Under the pieces are notes generated by a model. It did not search any database. It was not told the DNA's origin and saw nothing but the letters and a program-made list of their open reading frames with translations. The position numbers and the translations under genes are program-made. Shown piece after piece: positions 50,763 through 62,241 of a stretch of 64,000 nt of DNA. Each line of letters starts with the position of its first letter. The first letter of the stretch is position 1. This DNA comes from Panax quinquefolius (Eukaryota > Streptophyta > Magnoliopsida > Apiales > Araliaceae). Location: assembly GCA_020205615.1 (NCBI GenBank), contig CM035160.1, forward strand, positions 11,817,821-11,881,820. The letters are read 5' to 3'.

Positions 50763-53700
50763 CAGCACCGACCTTGGGCTAAAGTCCAAGGTGTCCGGGC
50801 TTTAAGCCCACAAATTTTTAGGGGCCCCTTAAATATTCTATTCCTTTCATTACTTAAATAGAATATTTAAATATTTTCTGAAAAGTAAATAATCAATCTC
50901 TGGTGAGTGACTGAGTGGTGAATGACTGCGGCAATTGAGCTTCTCCAGCGGACACTGACTTCATCTCCTTCATCACTGTCCCTGCCATAGCTGAATTACA
51001 TATAGATATAAATACAGATAGAAAATCAGAAAATCAGAAAATCAGAAGGCTCAAGTGTTAAATGTTATTCCAGTATTCCTTCTCACAAATTTCAATCTAA
51101 TTTTAGGTATTAATTCTATTTTTTAGGGTTTTGAAATTAATTGTTTTGTTTATGAGATTTAGAAGCATTGTTTAATTTAATTAGGCTTGATGACTGATTG
51201 ATTAAATTTATTTATGCTATTATGGAATTGTTTATGCTAATATGAATCAAGTGAAAAATTTAATCTCTTTAAGTTTTTTTTAATTGTTTGGGAGTAGTGT
51301 TAGACTCTTAATCAAATAGGCCCTATTTGATAATTAATTTATAGATAATTACGAGATTATGCTGGAATTTTGCAGATTTTTAAATTTTAATTCACCACGG
51401 CTCCTAAAAGTATATATCTGGATCTGAAAAAAGAAAAAGAAAAAAAACCGGATGAATTAGTTCAATCTCAAGCGGGTTCACTCGATAAATTTTTGGGTAG
51501 TAAGAAACAAAAGGAGAGTTCTAGTGTGGTTGAACATTGGTAGTAAGAAACAAAAGGAGAGTTCTAGTGTGGTTGAACAGTCAGAGAATGAAGAACAGAT
51601 AGTAGATATGGGGAATGAAGAACAAGAAAATTTAGTGGAAAATACAGATGTCCTTGCAAAAGAACCAAATGAATGGGTGAATGAGAATGACCATGAAGAT
51701 ATAAATGATGAGGGTCACAATAAAGGCTTGGATTGTGAATATGGACCTACAAACATTGATGATCCAAGCAACTGGGACAAAATTGATCAAAATTTTATTG
51801 ATTTTGTAGTTGAAAGAGGGCCTTTAAGAAAAGATTGGGATCAATTTCCTAAGGATACAGAGGATAGGTATTTCACTTCCTTTCATTACATCCGTCGTTT
51901 GTTAAACAGAGAGAAGAAAGGTAGGAGGTGGCTTGTATATTCAAGTGTTTTCGACAAAGTATTTTTCTTTTGTTGTAAATTATTTGCGCAAGGTGAAAAT
52001 AATACTTTGTTGGCTACTAATGTCTTGAGAAATTGGAGAAATATTGATCAAAGGTTCAAAAGTCATGAAGTTAGTAACGATCATATTGCTTGCATGAGCA
52101 AATGAATTGAATTAGAGAGGAGATTGAAAAAGAATGAAACAATCGACAAAAGTGTACAAGATCAAATCAACAAAGAGAGAAAGAGCATTGGAAAGAAGTC
52201 TACTAAGGATAATTGTCACGTGAAAGCACTTCAAAGTGAATTTAGCATTTCGTGGAGATAATGAGAAGATTTATCAAGAAAAGAATGAGATTTTTCTAAC
52301 CATAATCGAAATGGTTGCTATATATGATCCAATAATGCAAGAGCACTTTCGGCGGATTTTGAAAGGTGAGATTAATTCATTACCATTATCTTAGCCATAA
52401 AATTCAGAATAAATTGATACAAATGCTTGCTGATGATGTCAAAAGTGTAATGGTTTGTAAGATAAAAAATGCAAAATATTTTACCGTGATTCTTGATTGT
52501 ACTCCAGATATAAGTCACGAAATGTCACTTGTAATATGATGTGTGGATGTTTCAATGAGTACACAAAAAATGAATAAATTCTTCTTACAATTTTTGAAAG
52601 TGGAAGATACAACGGGATTCAGACTTTTTGGTGAACTAGAAGAAGTCTTGTCCACTCTTCAACTCGACATTAGTGATATAAGAGGGTAAGGATATGATAA
52701 CGGCTCCAATATGAAAGGAAAACACAAAGGTGTTCAGAAAAGGCTTCTCAATAGAATTCCTAAAGCATTTTACACGCCATGTGGTTGCCATAGTCTTAAC
52801 CTCATGCTTTGCGATATGGCCAACTGTTATAACAAAGCTACATCATTTTTTGGAGTTGTATAACGTATCTACTGTTTGTTTGCGGCTTCTACCAAGCGAT
52901 GACAAATTTTGATAAAACATGTTGCAAATCTCACTGTTAAGTCATTATCACAAACACGTTGGGAAAGTCGTGTCGTTGAAAGTGTTAGAGCAATAAGATA
53001 CCAAGCTCCAGAAATCAAAGAGGCTTTACTTGAATGGCTGATTCTCGTGAAGATGTTGGTGCAAAGAGTGAAGTTGATGCCTTAGTAAGATATGCAATTG
53101 AGGATTTTGAATTCTTAGTTAGCATGGTTGTTTGGCATATTATTTTGTTTACAGTTAACGTTGTCAACAAGACCTTGCTAAAAGAAGATATGCATATTGA
53201 TGTTGTCGACGTCATTGATCAGTTAAATGGGCTTGTTTCCTTTCTTGAGAAATATAGAGAAAGTGGTTTGGCGGAGGCTATTGATGAAGCTAAGGCAATT
53301 GCGTTCAATATGGGAGTTTAACCCGTATTTTACGAGAAGCGTGTCATTCATCGAAAGAAACATTTTAATGAGAATGAGAGTGAAGAGGTGACCCTTTCGG
53401 CTGAAGACTCATTTAGAGTTAACTACTTCTTATCAATAGTAGATCAAGCTCTTTCATCACTTAAGAACCGGGTTGAACAGTTTGAAAAATATGAGAAAAT
53501 TTGGGGTTTTTTGTTTGATGTGAACAAGTTAAAGTCTACAACCGATGAACGTTTGAAGATGTATTGCTCTAAGTTAGAAGATGCTTTGAAACATGAAGGA
53601 ACTTCCGATATCAACAAAAATGAGTTATTTTCGGAATTGAAAGTCTTCAGAGAAGGTTTACCAAAAGAGATGACGAAACCAATTGATGTGCTCAATCAAT

Positions 53701-54195
53701 TGAAATTGATGGAGGATTGTTATCCAAATGTGTGGATTGCGTATCAGATATTATTGACTATTCCTATTACGGTTGCTTCCGGAGAAAGAAGTTTTTCGAA
53801 GTTGAAGCTAATTAAGAACTATATATCCGCTCATCTATGTCACAAGAAAGGTTGAATGGATTATCCATCATATCCATTGAACATGAGATGACGGATAAGA
53901 TTGATAGTGCGGATATTAATTATTAATATTTTTTGCTGCTAAAACTGCAAGAAGGATGATATTCAAGTGATGTCTGTGAACTGATTATTTTTTTGACTTA
54001 GTGATAATGTGATATCTAAATGATGCTTTGAAAATATTGAAATAGTCGGTTATTATATTTGATATTCTTTTGTATTGATGCTCTTTTGTTTAGGAAAAGT
54101 TCTTAATTTTTTTTATGTCCATCTTAATAGTAATTCGCAAAAAATTTATTTTGTTGTTATTGCTTTAGGCCCTTAAAAACTCAAGATCGTCCATG
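50763..54195 (+). mobile_element. defunct hAT transposon, ends tentative
   Basis: A broken hAT transposase gene lies between GC-richer terminal stretches. Proposed ends are CAGCACCGACCTTGGGCT at the left and, inverted at the right, CATGGACGATCTTGAGTT (12 of 18 identical). No clear 8-bp target duplication was found, so the limits may be off. Confidence 0.55.
51426..53926 (+). pseudogene. hAT transposase with DUF4371-like core and C-terminal dimerisation domain, broken
   Basis: It belongs to the TTF-type zinc-finger / ZMYM1-like hAT group common in plants. Blocks in order: DELVQSQAGSLDKFLGSKK; IDDPSNWDKIDQNFIDFVVE; RRWLVYSSVFDKVFFFCCKL (TTF-type region); [51 protein letters not shown] core; DNGSNMKGKHKGVQK; FYTPCGCHSLNLMLCD; QTRWESR; and the dimerisation motif WIAYQILLTIPITVASGERS. 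A 41-bp tandem duplication (51497-51578) shifts the frame early. TGA replaces the tryptophan codon at about 52103. Further shifts occur near 52190, 52390, 52900 and 53840. It is a dead copy. Confidence 0.88.
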
Positions 54196-55910
54196 TGTGC
54201 AATTTGTAATTTAGTCTAAATAAATTTCCTTTGACCTTTAAAAGTCAGCAAAGTAAAGTATGTAGACTTATTATTTTTCTTAGTTCTCAAGATTTGTAAA
54301 TAATTATTGTGAGGGAAAAGTCAAAGGAGTGGAAGAGTAATGCTGTTGAATCACGTATATGCCGCCCATGGATGAAGATCATGGATGAAGATAGTAAAGT
54401 ACTTGTACTAGTATTACTACTTATTTAATGATAGAATAAGTCTAGCCAGATTGGAATAATGGATCGGATTATTGAATATTTTTAATTTTTTTTATTATTT
54501 TTTTATTTGTGATTCTCAAAAAATATATACTATTCAGCACCTCCACGTGACAGTCAACGGAGAGAAAAAATATTCAATTACTCCCTCATTTTCTTTTTAA
54601 GATGGTAAATTTCTTCTTTTTTATTTGTATTTTAAGAAAGTATTACTGACTTGGTTTACCATATTAGTTGTCCTTACACTAAATATTAATTTATTATCTT
54701 TCATCTTTTTAAAAGGTAATATTGAGATCATTTTAATCAATCTCACAAAATATTAATTATATTTTTTAATATTTATGTTTTCTCCTAAACATCAATTAAA
54801 AATAAACAAAGAAGAGAGTACTATAGTACATAATACTCCTTACGTTTTTAAAAAAAATTTGTGTCCAAGTAAAAAAATATCACTCATTTTATTTTTTAAA
54901 GAATATCAATACAAGTACAATAAATCAAATAATTAAGCTTAACAGTCTCACGCAACAATTTTAAATAAATATTTCACATTTATAAGTGAGAATAGTGTTT
55001 TATACTATTCAATAAAAACATGTCATGTAGGCAATTTAGGAGAAACTTAAAAATTTCAATTTAAAACAGAGTTTTGATCAAGTACTTAAAAATTATTTAA
55101 TGGATGAAGATGAGAAAATTTATAATCCTCGATTCATGGTGTAACATTATTTTGAATCCATTCAATTTAAATTATTTTTTTCTCCATTATAATATAATTA
55201 TTGTGAAGAGAGGTCTACAATAATGAGTCTAGGATAGTTTATTATAAAATATATATATAGCCAAAAACTGTAGCTATAATCCAATTCGTTAAAGAAAATT
55301 TTCATATATATATATATATATATATACTATAACATATTATCGGATGGTACGATCCCATAAACTATTCTTATAGAATTAATTTTAATAAAAAAAAAGTAGA
55401 AAAAAACTAATTCTAAGGTCTCAATAGGCGAAGACATCATTGACTTTTTGATGTAATTTAAGAAAAAGGTTTCTCCCATTATATAGCTCTACTCAAAAGA
55501 AGTAAAGTCTACTCATTTTATAAGCTACTACTTTTTACTTTTTACTTTTTACTTCTTATCTTATTTGTTTTTTAATTTATGTGAAACAAATTAATTAAAA
55601 CAAAGAGAATACATATGAATGGTGGAGAGAGAAAGTCAAATTCTTTAGCACGCCGACATCTCTCCCAATACAATACAATACTACTACTCCTACTACTCCC
55701 TATACTTCATAAAACCGACCTCATGCATTAATTAATCCATTGAAGTCGTCTTTTTGAGCTTTCCTCATCTATAAAAAAAACCTTGGAAAAAGTCCCATTT
55801 TGTAAGTACTACTCCTACTTAATTCTCTCTTTTTATTTTAAAATTTTCGTATAGTGGACTTTCTGTTTGTCAATAACTTACAACCTAGCTAACCTGCGTT
55901 TCATCTCCTT
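54196..55910. other. AT-rich intergenic region
   Basis: No supported gene. An (AT)n microsatellite lies at about 55304-55325, with many T-runs. Confidence 0.5.
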
Positions 55911-55912
55911 CA

Positions 55913-55918
55913 TATAAA
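55913..55918 (+). promoter_or_regulatory. TATA box of U-box gene
   Basis: TATAAA lies 113 bases before the start codon, after a CT-rich stretch. The position suits a short leader. Confidence 0.5.
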
Positions 55919-56025
55919 GCCTTGCTTACCTATCTACCAAATTTCATCTCATTCCATTTCTCAACTCTTCCTAGCTAGCTCTTTCAAACAAGTCAAAAGC
56001 CTTAAAAAAGCACTTTAGATTTGAA

Positions 56026-57234
56026 ATGCAAGAAATTGATGATAATATTCCATCACATTTTCTATGTCCAATCTCCATGCAACTCATGAGAGATCCAGTA
56101 ACAGTTTCAACCGGTATTACATATGATCGATACAACATCGAGAAATGGCTATTCTCATGCAACAACAAATCTTGCCCCCTCACCAAACAACTCCTTTCCG
56201 ATCCAGATATTCTTACCCCAAACCATACCCTTCGACGTTTATTCCAATCATGGTGCATCCTCAACAACGTCGATCGTATCCCAACACCCAAACAACCCCT
56301 TGACAAAACCCAAATCCTCCAACTCATCAACCACGCCCATGAATCCCCACTACTACCCCACCTCCAAACAATCCGCTCCATTTCCCAGTCCAGCCCAATG
56401 AACAAAATGTTGTTGGAGCAAAACGGTGCCGTACAATTCTTAGCCTCCTCATTAATACAGAATCAGAAATCAAATTCCTTTGAAATCATTGATGAAGCTT
56501 TGCATATTCTTCTACAGCTCCAAGTTTCAGATACATTTCTAAAACGACTGACTCATGACAAGGAATTTCTCGACTCGTTAGTCTTTGTCTTGAAATGAGG
56601 GAGTCACAATTCCCGAGGTAATACAATTATGTTACTCGAGTCCATATTAAGCGTGGCCGATCCAACTCAATTAATCAACGTCGAACCTGAATCAGTAGCT
56701 CAAGTGGTTCACATTTTACAAGACAAGATCTCAGTACGGAGCTCAAAGACCGCATTGAAGATTCTGATGGAGGTTTGTAAGTGGGGCCGGAACCGGATCA
56801 AGGCCGTTGAGGCCAATGCGGTTCTCGTGCTAGTTGAGCTTCTACTGGAGACGGAGCTCGAAAGAAGGGTTTGTGAGCTAGTTTTGGTGGTGTTGGATAT
56901 GCTGTGCGGTTGCGCGGAAGGGCGAGCAGAGTTGTTGAAACACGGGGCGGGATTGGCGGTGGTTTCCAAGAAAGTGCTCAGGGTTTCTCGTGTGGGAACG
57001 GATAGGGCGGTGAGGATATTGTTGTCGGTGTGTAGGTTTTCGGCGACTTCTAGGGTTTTGCAAGAAATGCTGCAAGTGGGGGTTGTTTCAAAGCTTTGTT
57101 TGGTGTTTCAAGTGGAGTGTGGTGGTGGAAAAACAAAGGGGAGGGTTAAAGAAATACTTGGGTTGCATTCTAGGGTTTGGAGGGATGCTCCTTGTATTCC
57201 ATCTCATTTGTTATCTTCTTATCCTGCTTCATAA
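56026..57234 (+). pseudogene. PUB22/23-like U-box E3 ubiquitin ligase with in-frame TGA
   Basis: PUB22/23/24-type ligases are intronless stress and immunity regulators that ubiquitinate targets through a U-box and bind them by ARM repeats. The start MQEIDDNIPSHFLCPISMQL opens the U-box (residues 8-80: PSHFLCPIS, DPVTVSTGITYDRYNIEKWL, CPLTKQ, PNHTLRRLFQSWC). ARM-type helices follow to residue 402 (ILMEVCKWGRNRIKAVEANA, LDMLCGCAEGRAELLKHGAG, ILLSVCRFSATSRVLQEMLQ, CIPSHLLSSYPAS-stop). The length matches PUB23 (about 411). One stop, TGA at 56596-56598, interrupts the reading: VFVLK-stop-GSHNSRGNTIM. The frame is the same on both sides. The family usually has arginine here, so CGA to TGA (a CpG transition) is the simplest cause. 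As written, the product is a 190-residue protein with the U-box but without most of the ARM domain. Confidence 0.9.
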
Positions 57235-57490
57235 TTCAATTGTTTTTAATTAATTTGTTGTTGTACGTACATAAACATTGGTCGTCTAATTAATCGGTTA
57301 ATCTTATGAGCAATATTGGAATGAGGATATATAATTAAGGAGGCCAAAACAATATTAATCTTATGATTACTTACTAAACCAAAATGAGATCTTAGTTTTA
57401 AATAAGTAGTTACAATTTACAAAGTTATACATTCTTTTCTTATAATTTTGGAAATTTAGCTACCAGCCATCAGCCTAGCTAGGTCATTCA

Positions 57491-57575
57491 TTCATGAAGT
57501 TTATTTTTTTGGTAATTAATTAATTGGTTAATTGGCCAATAGAATAATGAGAGTCTCGCCTACATATTGTAGGTA
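57491..57575. mobile_element. foldback MITE, partial copy C
   Basis: TTCATGAAGTTTATTTTTTT, GGTTAATTGGCCAATAGAAT and GAGTCTCGCCT follow the order of the inverse strand of the MITE at 27892-28038. Only about one arm plus the centre is kept. Confidence 0.6.
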
Positions 57576-57579
57576 AGGA

Positions 57580-58120
57580 AACCGTACCTTACTAGGGTTA
57601 GGGTTTCGTGTTGACTGAGGAGGAGAGAAATCCGCGAAGAATACAGTCTTGATTGAGTAGTTGAAGAGGGGAGAAAAGCGAAAAGAATTCTTCGAAAGAA
57701 TACGCATGGCGAACTCTTGGATTCAAGAGCTTTCTTCAAAGTCTCTAGTTCGAGAGAATCAAAAGTCCCTTTCTATTGAAAAATGAAGGGGTATTTATAG
57801 AGTTTCGAAAAAATGGTCACGTGCCTTGCATATGTCCGGGTCTTGTCTTGGCATGTGATTTCAGAGGAAATTCCAAGAATACCCTTAATTACTTAAGTAA
57901 TGCCTAAATCATTCTCGTCTCTTCTACCCACCAATCCAATCCTCAATCAATTCCCAAACGAGTCGCCTCCACGAGTCTTCCGCCTCGGGACACGTGGAGA
58001 CTTCTCCTGCTCATTTAATTATTTAGATCACACGTAAGCTCTAATTTTATATTTGGGCTCACAATTGCCCCCTGCACGTGAGTCATGCCTTCGGAGTGAC
58101 GATCGTGCAAAAATATTTTG
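57580..58120 (-). mobile_element. possible LTR/promoter fragment of another retroelement
   Basis: A GC-richer block has a minus-strand TATAAATA (57799-57792), CACGTG-type boxes (CACGTGCC at about 57818, CACGTGGAG near 57991, GCACGTGAGTC near 58075) and GAGAGAGAAATC-like leader text. It is not the TGTAAGACCCC family. Boundaries were not found. Confidence 0.3.
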
Positions 58121-59199
58121 AGTCTTTGAATCCTGCTTCAAATTTTCTGCATAATCCGCGGAGCTCGATCTTGCAAGCCTCGAAAAGAAACAAAAATATT
58201 ATGAGAAATAAACCTTAAAAGAACTCTCCCAAAATATCCTGAAAATCATTTATCAATTTTTGTTTCTACATCTTGCTCAATCAAATTAAATCTGAAAACT
58301 TAGAAATGAGGGGATTAGTTGCAACAATTAATAGTATATATATAAATTATTCATAATTTGTAAATGAAGATGCATAATATAATATTTGATAATAATTACT
58401 AATATGCATTAGAAGGGCAAATATAACAGTAAAATATGCCTTGTGAAGAATTTGATTTTATAAACAAAAATTAATGACATCATATAAATAAACAAAATTA
58501 GGACATATAAGTATATATATCCTTTTAGCAAAACAGCAGTTAACACATTAAGGTTATTTTTTATTTTTTTTTTGGGAAATTGGTTCAAACTTCAAACACC
58601 CATAATTAGAGTTTTAAAACAAAACAATTTCGATTCTTGTAGAATAACAAGTTTATTAGAATACATACTCTGTATTTTATTGTGTATATATAGAAAAGAA
58701 AAGATGAGTTTCTTTTGGGTGGCTGATGAAGAAGGAGTACAATATTAGTAGTATTGTATTGGAGAAAAGCCTAATCTAAAGAGAGAAAAAAATTTACGCG
58801 ATCAAATCAATTCATTGTTCAGTTCAGGTAATAGCAACTTGAATTTCTCAGTCATCGCTAGGCGAATCTATTTCACAACTGGAATTGATTTGTTTTTTTG
58901 GCGTGATGTCATTGTTTATGCTTTCAATTTCACGAGCATAGCTGAAGTTTCTGGATAGCAGGGATAATATTAAAAAAAAAGGATGAAGACCAAAAGTATA
59001 AAACATACTTTACATTTCCTTCGTGATTTACTGCCTTTCATGATTCATGCTCTGTAAGGAAATTCTCTTCTTTTTTTTTATGCAGGCTCTATTCATTATT
59101 AATGATGACACCAGTAAAAGCAACTTGAAATTTAGAAAAGAAAAAAAAAACTTGTTAACTTGTAATCCTGCAGAAAGCTTATCGCCACTTTTTTTTTTT
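58121..59199. other. AT-rich region, possible leader of the next gene
   Basis: No coding sequence is supported. Around 58750-58830 an AGAGAGAAAAAA stretch and CAG/GTAATA resemble a 5' UTR with a donor site, which could belong with the frame at 59200-59530. Confidence 0.3.
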
Positions 59200-59530
59200 T
59201 TCATCCTTTGTTAAGGAGTCATCAACAACACATCAGCCACATGTTTCTTCATCCTTTGTCCCGAGTGATTTTATGGTTGCTTCTGAAGTGGTTCCTAATA
59301 GAGTTTCCTTCAATCCAAGTGGAGACTTTATTTCTTGGAATAGTTTTCAAATATCCTCTTCCAGTCAGGAAATTCTCGATCGTCTCCTAACTCGGTTTCC
59401 AAAAACACTTGACCTTCTGACTATCCGCATGACCCCCATTCAGACTTTTTTTTTGGATCGACTTGCTAGCCTTATTCTTGAATCAGACCGCCTTTCTTTT
59501 CTATTCTTTTCTGTGTCAAGACTTAGATAG
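59200..59530 (+). CDS. hypothetical exon, gene cut by LTR element
   Basis: One open frame runs from about 59200 to the stop at 59528-59530, with ATG at 59273: MVASEVVPNRVSFNPSGDF, then ISWNSFQISSSSQEILDRLL, TRFPKTLDLLTIR and FFLDRLASLILESDRLSFLF. The composition is more protein-like than its surroundings. The helical pattern loosely recalls the helical part of plant MATH/coiled-coil or PEARLI-4-like proteins, but I cannot assign a family. A gypsy LTR begins 20 bases after the stop, so the original exon may be truncated. Weak evidence overall. Confidence 0.3.
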
Positions 59531-60111
59531 ATTTAGTAGTGAGCTTAATTGTGACGCCCCCAAAATAGGTCCATTCCATCCAACCCATTCTGAGTCGCCA
59601 AATACATGGTACAGAAATAACTACAACTTTATTATTACAACATATAAATCGTGAGTTTAAATACGATATTGCCATCTAGATAATATCCACACGCAAATAA
59701 ATCCCCATCATAATTATTGATACATTATTTTACAAAATGGTGAGGACTACTAAACAACTCTCTCTAGAACCTTCATTCCATACCCCAGACTAAGTACTCG
59801 CTACATTCTCGCCTCCCGAGAAGAAAAAAATGGAACAAAAAGGAAAAGGGTGAGCTCAACTAGCCCAAGAAAGAATATTATGACTAAGATAATATACAAC
59901 AAATTATCATTAGTCTTCAACAGGGGAAAAAAAACTAATAGAATACAATAGACAACAAGTTTTTAAACCAATATTCGCAATGAAATAATAATTCATTAGA
60001 AGAGTTAAGTAGAGAATGCAACTACTATCTTCTATGTATGAATTTAAAAGTTAAATCGCTCATCTTTTATCCTCAGTAACATCAATCAACATACATCCGA
60101 ATCAAATATTC

Positions 60112-60306
60112 ATCTTTGCACTACAGGGCCAAAGATATTCATCGATTAATCATGTTTCATCTAAACACTGCTCATCTTTTTACTACTTCGCCAAAGATAT
60201 TAATCGATTAATCATGTTCATCTCAACACTGCTCATCTTCAGCACTACGGGCCAAAGATATTCATCAAGAAATCATTCATCTTTGCACTACAGCCAAAGA
60301 TATTCA
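60112..60306 (-). repeat. hairpin units in minus-strand LTR
   Basis: Four units have ATCTTTG and CAAAGAT (or AAGAT) arms around GCCCTGTAGTG- or GCCCGTAGTG-like loops, with longer and less regular spacing than at 48697-49090. Confidence 0.65.
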
Positions 60307-60873
60307 AAGAATATCATCATTTAGAACCGAGGATGATGAAAATATTTTAAAGAAAACGAATCCAAAGAAACAAAAGAACAAATATTAAGGATTTGTATTT
60401 TAAACAATCCAAGTTCAAAAATACTTCATAAGTAATCGAAAGTGGAGTAAAATTCAAGAATGATCAAAACATGGATACAATCAAAGCTAGTATCCGAATA
60501 GATATTTTGGACGAAAAGAAAAATTTTCATTTTTCGATGAATAATTAATCGTCTTCGTGAATAAGGTCGTATACGTGAATAGTGCAGTATCGTGAATAAG
60601 AACTCAGACACCAAAAGTTCCAAATTTGATAAAACTTCAGATCAATATTTCAACATAATGATATTGAAGAAATAATATCATTACGAAAAAAATAATATCC
60701 CTTACCTCGAAAAAACAATCTTCTAATGAAACACTTGGATATAAAGCTATGACTTGAACTTGCACCAGTATAGCAATACTCAAAGTATACTCAAAATACT
60801 CATAAGAATACGCTCGATAATATAGAGAGAAAAACTTGATTTAAATTGTGATTTTCAATTCTAACCTAAGCAC

Positions 60874-60882
60874 CTATTTATA
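60874..60882 (-). promoter_or_regulatory. LTR TATA box
   Basis: CTATTTATA on the plus strand is TATAAATAG inverted, followed (toward lower coordinates) by a leader like that of the other copies. Confidence 0.6.
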
Positions 60883-62039
60883 GGAAAATGCTTAGAACAC
60901 CAAAGCGAAAATTTAATATAATAATATATTTATAAAAATTTGTCTACGCCAACCTTTGAGAATCTGAAATCAACAACCTAACACATGTAAAATGAGGCTC
61001 ATACATCTAAAAAACGTTTTTTGTTAATTAAAACAATTAAAACTTCCAAAATCAATTATTTGAACTTTGGAACTTCAATAATTCATAATAAATAGCTCTT
61101 TTATCAGAAAAATTTGAAACTCGCGTCTTTCCATAGGAAATTCCATTATCTACAACTTTGCGGAAGGAAGTTTTCCAAATTCCAAATGCAAATTGACCAA
61201 AATCCACAAACAGTCGATTTTACGATCCTATAATCAATTTTCTACAAGAAATGGGTCCACCAACACACAAAACATGTGTTAAACATTTAATCCAACAAAA
61301 ATACTTTCTCCTCATTTATTCATATATCCCATATTCATTGTAAAAATATCACCATTAATATATTATTAAAATAATATATTTAAATGAATTATTTTATCGA
61401 GAAAAAGATAAAATATTAATTTTCAACAATTGTCACATTAAAAATTTTCTCATCTATATCCACATAAAATCAATATTTTTCTCATCATATAAATCAATAA
61501 TTAATTATTCACAAATAATATTACAGAATCACAAAGATCTTGTGACGCATCTGTTTCTGGGAAAGAGGGGCTTTCCAATAAGGATCTCTCTCATCTTGCA
61601 GCGCAATTAGGTGACCAAACCTCTCCTTGAAGCGTAACTTTCTAGACATTGCCAATAATGTTTTCTAATAATATTATTCAGATAATATGAATTATTGCTT
61701 CGATAATGAAAAATACCGTGTAGTGACAATTATTGAAACAACAATAATATAAAATATCAATGCAAAGAATTATTGAATCAATAAAATAAAATCTTTGAAT
61801 AGTAATTATCATAACAATTATTGAGTAATGCCTTCTTACGTAAGAATCAATAATTGGTGCAATCTGCAATATCTTCTTGTTCAACAACGCGTATTAGTGT
61901 GTTTTAACCATCCGGGTATTCCAATAAGATAATTGAGAATAACTACGCAGTTATTTATAAATAACTTATATTTGTCGTTTTCTTCATCCAATCACTTTTC
62001 ATTATGGGGCCCATAAAAACTCCTTGTACAATAAATCAC

Positions 62040-62106
62040 GAATATTCTCCGACGATACGAATATTCCACGACCAAACGAATATTCTCCTAATGATAATGA
62101 ATATTT
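62040..62106 (-). promoter_or_regulatory. four spaced GAATATTC motifs in LTR
   Basis: Perfect GAATATTC at 62040, 62059 and 62078, and GAATATTT at 62099. Spacing is 19, 19 and 21 bp. This is the most regular of the four arrays. Confidence 0.5.
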
Positions 62107-62241
62107 TATAACCACTTGCTTATTCGAAATATTTACGTATTTTACCCATAACTATCCACATTAATCAAATCAACCCTTACTATTTTAAAATAATAAATAG
62201 AGGAAAATAAATTTCATTTATTAATAATTTGGGGTCTTACA

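Larger units (their letters stand above)
59550..62241 (-). mobile_element. gypsy-family 3' LTR, minus orientation (2692 bp)
   Basis: On the plus strand it starts TGTGACGCCCC and ends GGGGTCTTACA, the exact inverse of the family ends. The polypurine tract and integrase remnant follow at 62242 onward, so this is the 3' LTR of a minus-strand element. It has a TATA box (60882-60874), hairpin units (60112-60306) and an ATATTC array (62040-62106). The external flank is TTAAT (59545-59549). Confidence 0.9.

Noticed and set aside
56596..56598. Programmed readthrough or selenocysteine at the PUB TGA
   Set aside because: Flowering plants lack selenocysteine insertion and no readthrough context is evident; a point mutation or error is simpler.
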